From Pseudazoarcus sp963975885 (GTDB taxonomy: Bacteria > Pseudomonadota > Gammaproteobacteria > Burkholderiales > Rhodocyclaceae), in the NCBI GenBank assembly GCA_963975885.1, contig CAXBIS010000017.1, positions 1-64,000 on the forward strand: a stretch of 64,000 bases of DNA, in the 5' to 3' direction. The first letter of the stretch is position 1. Each line of letters begins with the position of its first letter. Positions 1-7,617 of the stretch are shown here, piece by piece. Under the pieces are notes generated by a model. It was not told where the DNA came from, searched no databases, and saw only the letters and a program-made list of their open reading frames with translations. The translations under genes were made by a program, and so were the position numbers.

Positions 1-693
1 ATTTTACTTCGGCGATTTCTTGGCAAAGGGGGTCAGATTTCAGTCGGCGTTGACAAGCACACGCCCCTCGTTCATCCGCTCTCCCGGGTTCGTACCCATC
101 GAGTGGTTCGTTGGCTGAAGCCGCCAGAGAAGAAGCAAGATGAATCAGCCCGGCAGCAAGGTGAGGGACTCGGGCGCAGGGATGCCATAAAACGAACTGC
201 TAAACAGAGGGCATCACTTGGAGTCGCAGCGCTGCCGGCGGCTTGGCCGCTCGTTCTGCTGCATCACTCAGTTGTTCGCCAGCAGGCCGTTTTGGTTACG
301 AAAGACCGGAGTCAGGGACTCGATAGGGCGTCACGAGGTTGAGGGGGCTAGCCAGCCGCGCCCGTTGTACATAGCACGTCTGGAGCGTGGCGCTTCCGGT
401 CGCTCTGTGGTATCGGCGCATCAGCCGGCTGCTCATCCAAGGGAATGGCAGCCTGGCCCGGGGTGGGCAGACCGGCAGCGGGACGCCGAGGGCATGGCTG
501 GGGCTCGGTGCCAGGGGAGGTGATGCGGGCTGTCAGGAGCTGCTATGATGACATCCGGGCGCGGCCGGTTTCTGACGTTTTTCTGAGAGTCTTGTTGGTG
601 AACGACTGCGGTCAGGTGCGCTTAGTTTCGTTCAAGTGCTTGTATTTGCTGTTGGTTTTGTATGGCTTCGGTGCGGTGCCGATGGCGGAAGCC
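1..693. other. Gene-poor left edge, possible end of an integrated element
   Basis: I see no convincing gene here. The open frames are short, overlap each other in different frames, have no clear ribosome binding site and show no family I recognise. Base composition is less GC-rich and less codon-periodic than the genes to the right. Because the segment abuts a truncated tRNA-Phe 3' end, the most economical reading is the non-coding end of an element that integrated into tRNA-Phe and extends leftwards out of the window. This is inference; no integrase is visible. Confidence 0.4.
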
Positions 694-739
694 ATTGAAA
701 ATCCGCGTGTCGGCGGTTCGATTCCGTCCCTGGCCACCA
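694..739 (+). other. tRNA-Phe 3' fragment (attachment-site remnant)
   Basis: The stretch starts in a Phe-type anticodon loop (TTGAAAA, anticodon GAA), continues through the 3' anticodon strand ATCCGC, a T arm with GGCGG/CCGTC stem around the TTCGATT loop, the 3' acceptor strand CCTGGCC, discriminator A and CCA at 737-739. The matching 5' half is absent: there is no GGCCAGG acceptor strand, D arm or 5' anticodon strand GCGGAT upstream. A block from the anticodon loop to the CCA end is the usual identity segment left at the distal end of elements integrating into tRNA genes. Confidence 0.75.
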
Positions 740-750
740 GAACGACATAA

Positions 751-786
751 AGAGGGGGATGCGCTTTGCGCATCCCCCTCTTTTTT
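751..786. terminator. Rho-independent terminator, bidirectional
   Basis: A perfect 14-bp stem (AGAGGGGGATGCGC with its complement) around a TTT loop is followed by a run of T residues, and the mirrored A run precedes the stem. It directly follows the tRNA-Phe 3' end, so it is probably the original terminator of that tRNA gene. It can also end the leftward transcript coming from the gene that stops at 798. Confidence 0.85.
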
Positions 787-797
787 GTTGTTTGCGC

Positions 798-1004
798 TTA
801 CCGGTTGCGGGGTTCGTCCGACGTCCGGCTAGGCTGCGGGCGCGGGCGATCCTGCTCGAACAGGAACAGGCCCAGATAGACCAGGAAGGGCGTGAAGATC
901 ACCGCCAGTGCGGTGGTGCCCAGATAGCCGCTGCGTCGCTCGGTGCCGAGAAAGCCGACCACGAAGCACAGCGCGAGATAGATCAGCAGGAAGAAGGCCA
1001 GCAT
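798..1004 (-). CDS. Small two-helix membrane protein, paralogue of the one at 51120-51320
   Basis: The 68-residue product has two hydrophobic stretches (about residues 2-21 and 28-49) separated by a polar turn with the motif ERRSGYLGT, and a charged, proline-rich C-terminal tail. It is the last gene of a three-gene leftward unit and starts only 6 bases after the stop of the SPFH gene. I know no function. The same layout (two helices, (E/D)RR(S/A)GY-GT turn, DRP-P tail) is found in the 66-residue protein at the opposite end of the cluster, so the two are very likely paralogues serving the same membrane process. ATG start at 1004. Confidence 0.7.
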   Translation of the reverse strand: MLAFFLLIYLALCFVVGFLGTERRSGYLGTTALAVIFTPFLVYLGLFLFEQDRPRPQPSRTSDEPRNR

Positions 1005-1010
1005 GACGTG

Positions 1011-2294
1011 TTACTCCGGTTTGGCACCATAGGGCGCGCGCGTGCTCTCCGGGAGCACGAGGTCGCGGGGCAGGCTGCGAAAGCCCGTTGCCGGCGGCTC
1101 GCCGCGCAGACCGCTTTCGTCGGCGGCCGGGGCAAGGCCTTCGGCCGCTTCCGGCGGCGTCTGTGCGTCACGCTCGTCGTCGGACGTTCGCGCCCCGCTC
1201 CGAGGGCGGTCTGCGGGAGCGGCGGCGTCCTGTGGCCCGTCCGCTTCGTTGGCGGCGTCACCGTCGTTCGGCTCGGGCAGGGGGTTGGGCGACTTGCCCG
1301 GTGCGAGCTCGGACATGCCGCGCGTGCCCGACGACTGGGGGAACATGCGCGGCAGGTTGCGCACTTCGGGCAGTGGCACGTCTTCCGAGCGCACCCCCGG
1401 CACCGGTGTGGCGGGCGGCATGTCGTGGATGTCGCTGCCGAGAATCAGCGGCAACTGGTCCTTGCCACTGCCGACGATGACCACCTTGCTGTTGGGCGAG
1501 CGGGCCAGTTCCACGGTGGCCTCGATGCCGCGCCAGGTGAGCAGGTTCTCGGTCAGTGCGCCCGACACGATGGAATAGAAGTTCTGGATGCCGATCGCCT
1601 CGATGCGACGGCGTTCGGCCTCCTGGCGTTCCTGCTCCAGCCGGAAGGTGTAGGAAGCGGCGCGCTGCTCCTGCGCAAGCTTGTCCTGTACCGCGTCCAT
1701 CACGATGCGCGGCAGCACGACTTCGCGGATGACCACCTTCTGGAAGTCGATCAGGTGTGCATAGGGCGATTCGATCATCATTTCGTGTACGTCCTTCTCG
1801 AGCGCGTCGAAATGATTCGAGTACAGCTCCATCGAGTCGTAGCGGGCGACGGCCTCGCGCACCGCGCCCACTGCGAGCGGCCGGATCACGCGTGTCTCGT
1901 AGTCCGGACCCAGTTCCTGCAGCAGGCGGCCGGCCTGGTCGGGGAATACGCGGTACAGCGTGGACATCTCGACCGTCAGGTCCATGCTCTCCGCGCTCAG
2001 TGCCAGCACCGTGTCGTCGCGCCGCTTGACGCGTGTCTCGACGATGAAGATGCGGTTCCACGGCAGCTTGAAGGCCAGCCCCTCACCGTGGGTCTTCTCT
2101 ACCCGCGTGCCGCCCAGCAGCCAGCTGTAGAGCACGCCGACGTGACCCGGCAGGATGGTGACGAAGATGTAGCGGTAGAACACCAGCAGCACGAAGCCGA
2201 TGAGCATGATCGCGCCCACCAGCAGGACGCGGAACTTGCGCACGCGGGCGCGGGAGGCTTCGGATGCGGTGCTCATGGGTTTCGTGCTCGTCAT
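1011..2294 (-). CDS. SPFH/prohibitin (Band 7) family membrane protein
   Basis: The 427-residue product has one N-terminal membrane segment (about residues 22-46) followed by an SPFH/Band 7 domain with its usual pattern (VGVLYSWLLGGTRVEKTHGEG, then the conserved RVIRPLAVGAVREAVARY region) and a glutamate/arginine-rich helical stretch (about 205-240) typical of the coiled-coil part of the family. The C-terminal 130 residues are low-complexity, acidic and proline-rich. SPFH proteins oligomerise as membrane scaffolds and often organise other membrane machinery. The start codon overlaps the stop of the upstream ABC gene in an ATGA arrangement, which decides the start and implies translational coupling. 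The link to export or anchoring of the megasynthase is inferred from context only. Confidence 0.85.
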   Translation of the reverse strand: MTSTKPMSTASEASRARVRKFRVLLVGAIMLIGFVLLVFYRYIFVTILPGHVGVLYSWLLGGTRVEKTHGEGLAFKLPWNRIFIVETRVKRRDDTVLALSAESMDLTVEMSTLYRVFPDQAGRLLQELGPDYETRVIRPLAVGAVREAVARYDSMELYSNHFDALEKDVHEMMIESPYAHLIDFQKVVIREVVLPRIVMDAVQDKLAQEQRAASYTFRLEQERQEAERRRIEAIGIQNFYSIVSGALTENLLTWRGIEATVELARSPNSKVVIVGSGKDQLPLILGSDIHDMPPATPVPGVRSEDVPLPEVRNLPRMFPQSSGTRGMSELAPGKSPNPLPEPNDGDAANEADGPQDAAAPADRPRSGARTSDDERDAQTPPEAAEGLAPAADESGLRGEPPATGFRSLPRDLVLPESTRAPYGAKPE

Positions 2295-3910
2295 TCGATG
2301 GTCAGCGGAAGCTGCCGGCCGGGCCGTACTTCACGGTCGGCCTCGTCGCGCAGCAGCGTGTCGTCGGCGGTCGCGATCACCACGCAGACATTGCGGGCGC
2401 GCAGCGCAGGCAGCAGGTGGTCGCGAAAGTATGCAACGAAGCCGGCATCCTGCCCGGCCAGCGTATCGTCGAGGATCAGGACAGGGCGTGCGTCGAGCAG
2501 CGCCATCGCCAGGGCGACCCGCCGACGCAGTGCCGACGAGGCCGGGGCGATCTGGTGCGGCGGGCGCTGCGAGGCCGCCTCGTCGATGCCCAGTTCGCGC
2601 AGCAGGCCGGGCAGGCGCGCACGAGCGTCGTCGTCGAGCCCATAGGGCCGGTCGAAGACGTGGCTGTCTTCGAACACTGCCGCGAAAAGAGCCCGGTAGC
2701 CGGGCAGGTCGGCCACCTCGACACGACGACCGTCCCACTCGACGTGCCCGTGCGTGGATACATACAGGCCGGTGAGCAGACGCAGCAAGGCGGTCTTGCC
2801 ACTGCCGTTGGGGCCGCGCACGACGACCAGCTCGCCCGGGCGCAAATCCAGGTCGAAGGGGCCTTCGTCCCCGTGCACGATGCCGTGCAGGCGCAATTCG
2901 TCGAAGCGGCGCGGCCAGGCGTGCTCGGCGTCGACCGCGTCCACGCCCTCGGCGGCGAGCTGATCTTCCAGCCGGTCGAGCTCGCCCAGTGCAGCGTTGG
3001 CGCGGGCGAGCATCGGCAGCGCGCGCATCAGCACGTTGACGGTGGCGAGCAGGAAGATCGTCACATAGGTGATCTTGGTGGCCGACTCATGGCTGCTGAA
3101 ATACTGCGGCAGCGCGAACACGACGGTGGCGAGCAGCAGGTAGAAACCGGCGAAGCCGACCGAGTAGGCACGGTTGGCGCGTTTCATCGCGTCATGCTTG
3201 CGCCGCCGCGTCTCGGCGTTCGCGGCGGCCATGAAGCCGCGCTGCAGGTCGTCTCCGCGGCGCCAGTTGAGCTTGATTTCCTTGAAACCGTCGAGCAGTT
3301 GCACGAACAGCTCCATGTAGCGCTGCTCGGCCTCGCGCGCGCGCTGCTGTTCGTCCTCGGCCGGGCGCATGTAGTGGCGGAACAGATACACCGTGCCGAC
3401 TGCAAGCATCACCATGACGATGAAGGCGAACGGCGACAGGTACAGCACGTAGGCGCCCAGGCAGATCATCACGCCGCCGGTGATCAGGCCATGGATCGCC
3501 GGTGCGCCGGCCTCCCCCAGTACCGTCGTCGTGCGGCTGAGGACGCCGTAGATGCGCGCCGTGCCGATGCGTTCGACGGCGGCCAGATCTGCGCGACGGA
3601 ATACGCCGGCCAATTCGCCCTGCAGACGGTCGAGCGTGCGCTCGACCAGTTCGGTGGTCAGGTTCAGCGCCGAATACTGGCTGAACACGATCAGCGCCGA
3701 AATGAACAGGAACAGGCCCAGCTGTTGCAGCCGTACCGGCTGGCCGGCGCCCTGGCCGACCATTTCGCTGATCAGGGCGATCGCGGCCATGGTGCTCAGG
3801 CTGGCCGCCAGCATCCAGGCGATCAGTCGCGGGCGCAGACGCGCGTCGCTCCCCAGAAGCAGTTGCAGGAATCTCAAGCCTCGGTCCCGATTGCGTGAAG
3901 TCCGCGTCAC
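2291..3910 (-). CDS. SyrD/PvdE-like cyclic-peptide exporter ABC protein with degenerate ATPase site
   Basis: The 539-residue product has the architecture of the cyclic peptide export ABC transporter family (SyrD, PvdE): an N-terminal region of about six membrane segments (residues 25-310) and a nucleotide-binding domain (about 330-535). Walker A is intact (GPNGSGKT, about 365-372). The other catalytic motifs are not: the LSGGQ signature reads ASSAL (about 455), Walker B ends ILDDT with Asp where the catalytic Glu belongs, and the H-loop reads ATADD with no His. It therefore probably binds but may not hydrolyse ATP. The assigned start is GTG at 3910; a TTG 33 bases downstream is possible because a TATAGT box lies immediately upstream of the GTG. 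It heads the leftward unit and diverges from the biosynthetic operon. Confidence 0.85.
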   Translation of the reverse strand: MTRTSRNRDRGLRFLQLLLGSDARLRPRLIAWMLAASLSTMAAIALISEMVGQGAGQPVRLQQLGLFLFISALIVFSQYSALNLTTELVERTLDRLQGELAGVFRRADLAAVERIGTARIYGVLSRTTTVLGEAGAPAIHGLITGGVMICLGAYVLYLSPFAFIVMVMLAVGTVYLFRHYMRPAEDEQQRAREAEQRYMELFVQLLDGFKEIKLNWRRGDDLQRGFMAAANAETRRRKHDAMKRANRAYSVGFAGFYLLLATVVFALPQYFSSHESATKITYVTIFLLATVNVLMRALPMLARANAALGELDRLEDQLAAEGVDAVDAEHAWPRRFDELRLHGIVHGDEGPFDLDLRPGELVVVRGPNGSGKTALLRLLTGLYVSTHGHVEWDGRRVEVADLPGYRALFAAVFEDSHVFDRPYGLDDDARARLPGLLRELGIDEAASQRPPHQIAPASSALRRRVALAMALLDARPVLILDDTLAGQDAGFVAYFRDHLLPALRARNVCVVIATADDTLLRDEADREVRPGRQLPLTIE

Positions 3911-3921
3911 TATACATTCAT

Positions 3922-3935
3922 TTACATGGGTGTAA
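3922..3935. promoter_or_regulatory. Palindromic operator candidate in the divergent promoter region
   Basis: TTACA-TGGG-TGTAA is a perfect 5-bp inverted repeat with a 4-base spacer, midway between the two divergent transcription units. On the minus strand TTACAC followed 15 bases later by TATAGT resembles a sigma70 promoter for the leftward unit. On the plus strand TTTACA (3921) and TATTCA (3947) are 20 bases apart. The dyad overlaps both candidate -35 boxes, as expected for an operator that could control both directions. No cognate regulator gene is present in the window. Confidence 0.4.
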
Positions 3936-3967
3936 GATTGCCCGGGTATTCATTCGAAGTAGCGCTG

Positions 3968-3986
3968 CGGCGCGCCTCGCGCGCCG
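3968..3986 (+). other. Leader hairpin upstream of the biosynthetic operon
   Basis: CGGCGCG and CGCGCCG form a 7-bp GC-only stem around a CCTCG loop, about 35 bases before the first start codon of the rightward operon. It could slow or regulate expression, but it may be a chance product of the base composition. Confidence 0.25.
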
Positions 3987-4019
3987 GCAGGCCTTGATCG
4001 GGACAGTCTGGAGACGACC

Positions 4020-4397
4020 ATGCAGGAAGCGATGCAGGAGCAGCAGGACACCCCCGCGAGCAACGCTGACAGGATCACCAACGCCGCCAAGCTGGTCGGC
4101 GAATCGGTGCTTCCCGGTGCCTCGCTGATGATGGACGGCAAGCTCGCCAACGGCGCGGTGCATGCGCTGCTCGGATTCGGCGCGCGCGCCCTGGCCGGCC
4201 CGGCCGGCATCGTGCTGATTGCCGCCGATTCGTACTCCAAGTCGGTCAGCGACAAGTATCTCTGGGACCACATCGCCCCGCTGTGGAAGCGTCGCGGTTC
4301 AAAGGCGGACGATGCGCTGGAGGCCGAAGAGGTGTTCGCCGAGGAAGCTCCGCAGCCCGCGGCTGCGGCAAACACGCCGAAGTCCGGCAAGTCCTGA
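4020..4397 (+). CDS. Small protein with central hydrophobic segments, first gene of the operon
   Basis: The 125-residue product has an amphipathic N-terminus, two adjacent hydrophobic glycine/alanine-rich segments (about residues 27-50 and 53-68), the motif SYSKSVSDKYLWDH, and an acidic, alanine/proline-rich tail. It resembles the small DUF6072-type proteins as far as I remember that family, which I could not check. A GGAG ribosome binding site at 4010-4013 precedes the ATG. It is followed 61 bases later by another small membrane protein gene and then by the exporter gene, so a role as accessory of the exporter or as membrane anchor is plausible but unproven. Confidence 0.75.
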   Translation: MQEAMQEQQDTPASNADRITNAAKLVGESVLPGASLMMDGKLANGAVHALLGFGARALAGPAGIVLIAADSYSKSVSDKYLWDHIAPLWKRRGSKADDALEAEEVFAEEAPQPAAAANTPKSGKS

Positions 4398-4458
4398 TTC
4401 CATTTTTCGCGGCGATGCGCGGAGCGTCGCCGCGGTCGTCGTCGTTGCGAGGTCATCG

Positions 4459-4713
4459 ATGCTCTGGTTTTTCCTGATCCTGGCCATTGCCCTGATGCTG
4501 CTGGCGGCCACCAATCGTCTCGAAGCCATCGACAGCGGTGTCGCCAACTTCTTTCGTCGGCTGCGCCTGGCCTGGGACTACGCCCGCGAGGACGTCGATG
4601 ACGTCGAGGTCGAGATCCGCGAGCATGCGCGCTCGCAGGCGTCGGCCGCGACGGCCGACTCCGGCGGGACGGCCGAGGCCGCGCCTCCGGGAAGCGCATC
4701 GCCGGAACGATAG
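4459..4713 (+). CDS. Small single-span membrane protein
   Basis: The 84-residue product starts with a strongly hydrophobic helix (residues 2-19), then an amphipathic basic segment (FFRRLRLAWDYAR) and an acidic helical part, ending in a disordered Ala/Gly/Pro tail. The family is not recognised. The start is chosen at the ATG that places the hydrophobic helix at the N-terminus; the frame is open further upstream but that part has no sensible composition. It ends 6 bases before the exporter gene, so the two are almost certainly co-translated. Confidence 0.65.
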   Translation: MLWFFLILAIALMLLAATNRLEAIDSGVANFFRRLRLAWDYAREDVDDVEVEIREHARSQASAATADSGGTAEAAPPGSASPER

Positions 4714-4719
4714 GCGGCG

Positions 4720-6831
4720 ATGCGCGACGGGCTTGAACACCGCCTGCACCTGAGGTTGCGCACGCGCGCCCGAGGGCGGCAGCGCTGGGAGAGTCGGCAT
4801 CTGGTGGGTCGGCCGGTCGCCGCGGCACGTCTCGGCATGATGCTCAGCGCCTGTGAGGGCGTGCGCAGCGCAGCGGCGAATCCGGCCACCGGACGCATCT
4901 TCATCGAGTGCGAAGCGGGTCACGATCCCGATCTCGAGCCCCGTCTGCGCGCGAGCCTGCTGCGCCTGCTGAGCGAAGAGGCGCTGGGTGAGGCCGACCA
5001 GCCCGCCGCATCCGCCAGCGCCCCGAGCGATACGCCGCGTCCGGGGCCCAACCCCATTCTCGAACTGATGCGCCGCATGCCGCGCGACCGCCGCGGGCTG
5101 ACTGCCGCGCCGCTGTGGTCGGCCGCCAACAACGCCGTCAACTTCCTGCCCGAGCTGGGGCTGGTGGGCATCGTCAACGTCGTCAACGGCAAGCAGTTCG
5201 GCTTTCTCAAGGCGCTCGGCGCGGGCAGCATGCGTTCGCAGGTGGTCACGCTCGGCGCGCTGACCGGCGCGGCCTTTGCCGCCGAACTGCTGATCGAGCG
5301 CAAACGCCGTCGCCAGTGGCGCAAGATCGCCCGCCAGGCCGAGCATGACATCCGCTCGGCGACCTACGCCCATGTGCAGGAACTGGACATGGGCGACATC
5401 GAGAAGCAGAGCACCGGCGAGATGATGAACCTGATCTGGGACAACACCTCCCGGGTCAAGAACTTCCTCGAATCGGGCGCCGATGACATCCTGCAACGTG
5501 CGATCTCGGCGGTAGTCATCGTCGTCACGCTGGCCGCCGCCTCGCCGGCGCTGGCGCTCAGCGTGCTCGCGCCGCTGCCGGTGATCATCGCCGGTTCGCG
5601 CTACGTGCAGCGCAAGACCGAACCCCCCTATGCCGACATGCAGGCCGCCGAGGGGCGTCTCAACAAGCTGCTGGGCAACAACCTGTCCGACATCGCGACG
5701 ATCAAGAGCTTTACCTCCGAGGCGCGCGAGGCCGAGCGCATGCGCGACATGAGCGCCGAGGTGCGCGACACGTCGAGCAACGCGGTCGAGGTCAGTTCGC
5801 GCTACACCGACCTGATGCGTCTGCTGATCTCGGTGTCCTTCGCGGTGTCGATGGTCATCGGCGGCTTCCTGGTCGCACGCAAGTCGATCACGCCGGCGAT
5901 GTTCACGCTGGTGCTGTTCTTCGTGCCCAAGCTGCTGGTGCGCATGGAGGGCATGGGCGAGAGCTACGACCAGTACCGCGCCGCGATGGGCGCCTCGCGC
6001 AGCATCCTCGACGTGCTCGAGCGTCGCCCGCGCATCGTCTCGGGCGAGCGCCCGATGCCGCGCGAGGCGGTGCGTGGCGCGATCGATTTCCGCGGCGTGG
6101 GTTTCGGCTACGATGCCAGTCATCCGGTGCTCACGGACTTCGACCTCGAGATCCCGGCACGCGGCACGGTGGCCTTCGTCGGCGCCACCGGTTCGGGCAA
6201 GAGCACCATCATGAAGCTGCTGATGCGCTTCTACGATGTCGATATCGGCGGGGTGTTCGTCGACGGTCACGACCTGCGCGAGTTCGATCTCGCCTCGCTG
6301 CGTCGCAACATCGGTTTTGTCAGCCAGGACGTGTTCCTGTTCGACGGCTCGGTGTACGACAACATTCTCTATGGTCGTCCCGAGGCGAGCTTCGACGAGG
6401 TCGTCGAGGCTGCGCGTGCGGCCGAGGCGCACGAGTTCATCCTCGGCCTGCCCGACGGCTATCGCAGCCAGGTCGGCGAGCGCGGCAAGCGCCTGTCCGG
6501 CGGTCAGCGCCAGCGCATCTCGATCGCGCGCGCGATCCTCAAGGATCCACCCATCCTGATTCTCGACGAGGCCACCTCGGCCGTCGACAACGAAACCGAG
6601 GCTGCCATCCAGCGTTCCATCGAGCGCATCTCGGGCGAGCGCACCACGCTGCTCATCGCGCACCGCCTGTCCACGGTGCGCAACGCCGACTGCATCCACG
6701 TGATGGCCAACGGCTGCATCGTCGAATCCGGTCGTCACAAGTCGCTGCTGGCGAAGAAGGGCGTGTATGCGGGGCTGTGGCAGGTGCAGACCGGCCAGGC
6801 CGCGCGCGGCGACGGCAGGGCGCGTGCATGA
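4720..6831 (+). CDS. ABC exporter with N-terminal HMA-like domain
   Basis: The 703-residue product is a full-length half-transporter. Residues 1-85 form a small alpha/beta domain like the heavy-metal-associated fold seen at the N-terminus of some P-type ATPases, but without a CxxC metal motif. A Pro/Ala linker follows (about 90-110), then the type-I exporter membrane region (about 125-420) and an intact ATPase domain: Walker A GATGSGKS (about 488-495), signature LSGGQ (about 591), Walker B ILILDEATS and H-loop AHRLST. It is the likely product exporter and self-protection determinant. Its stop overlaps the start of the phosphopantetheinyl transferase gene (ATGA), placing it in the biosynthetic operon. 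Fusion of an HMA-like domain to an ABC exporter is uncommon. Confidence 0.9.
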   Translation: MRDGLEHRLHLRLRTRARGRQRWESRHLVGRPVAAARLGMMLSACEGVRSAAANPATGRIFIECEAGHDPDLEPRLRASLLRLLSEEALGEADQPAASASAPSDTPRPGPNPILELMRRMPRDRRGLTAAPLWSAANNAVNFLPELGLVGIVNVVNGKQFGFLKALGAGSMRSQVVTLGALTGAAFAAELLIERKRRRQWRKIARQAEHDIRSATYAHVQELDMGDIEKQSTGEMMNLIWDNTSRVKNFLESGADDILQRAISAVVIVVTLAAASPALALSVLAPLPVIIAGSRYVQRKTEPPYADMQAAEGRLNKLLGNNLSDIATIKSFTSEAREAERMRDMSAEVRDTSSNAVEVSSRYTDLMRLLISVSFAVSMVIGGFLVARKSITPAMFTLVLFFVPKLLVRMEGMGESYDQYRAAMGASRSILDVLERRPRIVSGERPMPREAVRGAIDFRGVGFGYDASHPVLTDFDLEIPARGTVAFVGATGSGKSTIMKLLMRFYDVDIGGVFVDGHDLREFDLASLRRNIGFVSQDVFLFDGSVYDNILYGRPEASFDEVVEAARAAEAHEFILGLPDGYRSQVGERGKRLSGGQRQRISIARAILKDPPILILDEATSAVDNETEAAIQRSIERISGERTTLLIAHRLSTVRNADCIHVMANGCIVESGRHKSLLAKKGVYAGLWQVQTGQAARGDGRARA

Positions 6832-7598
6832 GCGACATGGTGGATGCGCCGGCCCGCGCTTCGCGCGTGGCACTCATGCTGGATTCGGGCGAAGCCGCCC
6901 ATGCCTGCATGCTTGCCGCGTGCGATGCGCCGCTCGATGTGCTCGAGCGCGAATTGCCGGCGTCGCTCGGCGCGGTCGAGCGTGCGCGGCTCGAACGCGC
7001 CGCTCATCCGCGTCGCCGTGCGAGTTTTCTGCGCGGGCGCGCCGCGGCCCGCGATGCGCTCGCCGGACTGTGTGGCGGGCGTTTCGCGCCGGCCGCCTTC
7101 GAGATCGTGCCCGGCGCCTTCGAGCAGCCCGTGGTGCGCGGGCCTGCGCCCAACGTCGGCGTCAGCCTCAGCCACACCGACACCCTGGCCGTCGCCGCGG
7201 CCTTTCCCGAATCCCACCCGCTGGGTGTCGACATCGAGCGTATCGACGTGGCCAACGAGCGCGTGCTCGCCGAATACGTCGCGCCGTCCGAGCTGGCCGC
7301 GCTGCGCGCGGCCGACGCGCACGGCATCGAGGCGCTGACGCTGCTGTGGGCCGCACGCGAGGCGCTGTCCAAGGTGCTGCGCGGCGGGTTGGCGATCGAC
7401 TTCCCGGCGCTCGCCGTCGATCGCGCAACGCGCGAGAACGGTTTGCTGCGCATCGGTTTCGCTGCCTTTGCCCATCTGCGTGCCGAGGCCTTGTCGGCAC
7501 ATGGTCACGTGTTCGCGCTGGTCTTGCCGGCGAAGTCCGCCGCCGCCTGGGACGTGCAGGCCGTGCGTGCGTGGCTCGGAGCCGCGGCACGGCACTAG
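6828..7598 (+). CDS. 4'-phosphopantetheinyl transferase (Sfp type)
   Basis: The 256-residue product carries the family motifs: SLSHTD, then LGVDIERID with the Mg-binding Asp and Glu, and the WAAREALSKVLRGG motif corresponding to (W/F)xxKEAxxK. Sfp-type enzymes transfer phosphopantetheine from coenzyme A to the active serine of carrier proteins, so this one presumably activates the roughly dozen ACP/PCP domains encoded downstream. The length matches the family. The start is the ATG that overlaps the exporter stop (ATGA); an upstream in-frame ATG lies inside the exporter gene. Confidence 0.92.
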   Translation: MSDMVDAPARASRVALMLDSGEAAHACMLAACDAPLDVLERELPASLGAVERARLERAAHPRRRASFLRGRAAARDALAGLCGGRFAPAAFEIVPGAFEQPVVRGPAPNVGVSLSHTDTLAVAAAFPESHPLGVDIERIDVANERVLAEYVAPSELAALRAADAHGIEALTLLWAAREALSKVLRGGLAIDFPALAVDRATRENGLLRIGFAAFAHLRAEALSAHGHVFALVLPAKSAAAWDVQAVRAWLGAAARH

Positions 7599-7617
7599 GC
7601 GGCACGGAGACGACGCG

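Noticed and set aside
18..45. Insertion-sequence or REP-like end (GGGGGTCAGATTTCA)
   Set aside because: The motif is reminiscent of sequences near some transposases, but no inverted partner, target duplication or transposase is visible.
650..739. Complete tRNA gene or tmRNA
   Set aside because: Only the 3' half folds as tRNA-Phe; no 5' acceptor strand, D arm or 5' anticodon strand is present, and there is no tmRNA tag reading frame.
103..750. Three short overlapping open frames at the left edge
   Set aside because: No family resemblance, no ribosome binding sites, frames overlap one another and the last runs through the tRNA-Phe fragment and into the terminator leader.
759..2645. Plus-strand open frame of 628 codons across the SPFH and ABC genes
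   Set aside because: It crosses two minus-strand genes with recognisable domains and encodes an unstructured His/Gln/Arg-rich sequence.
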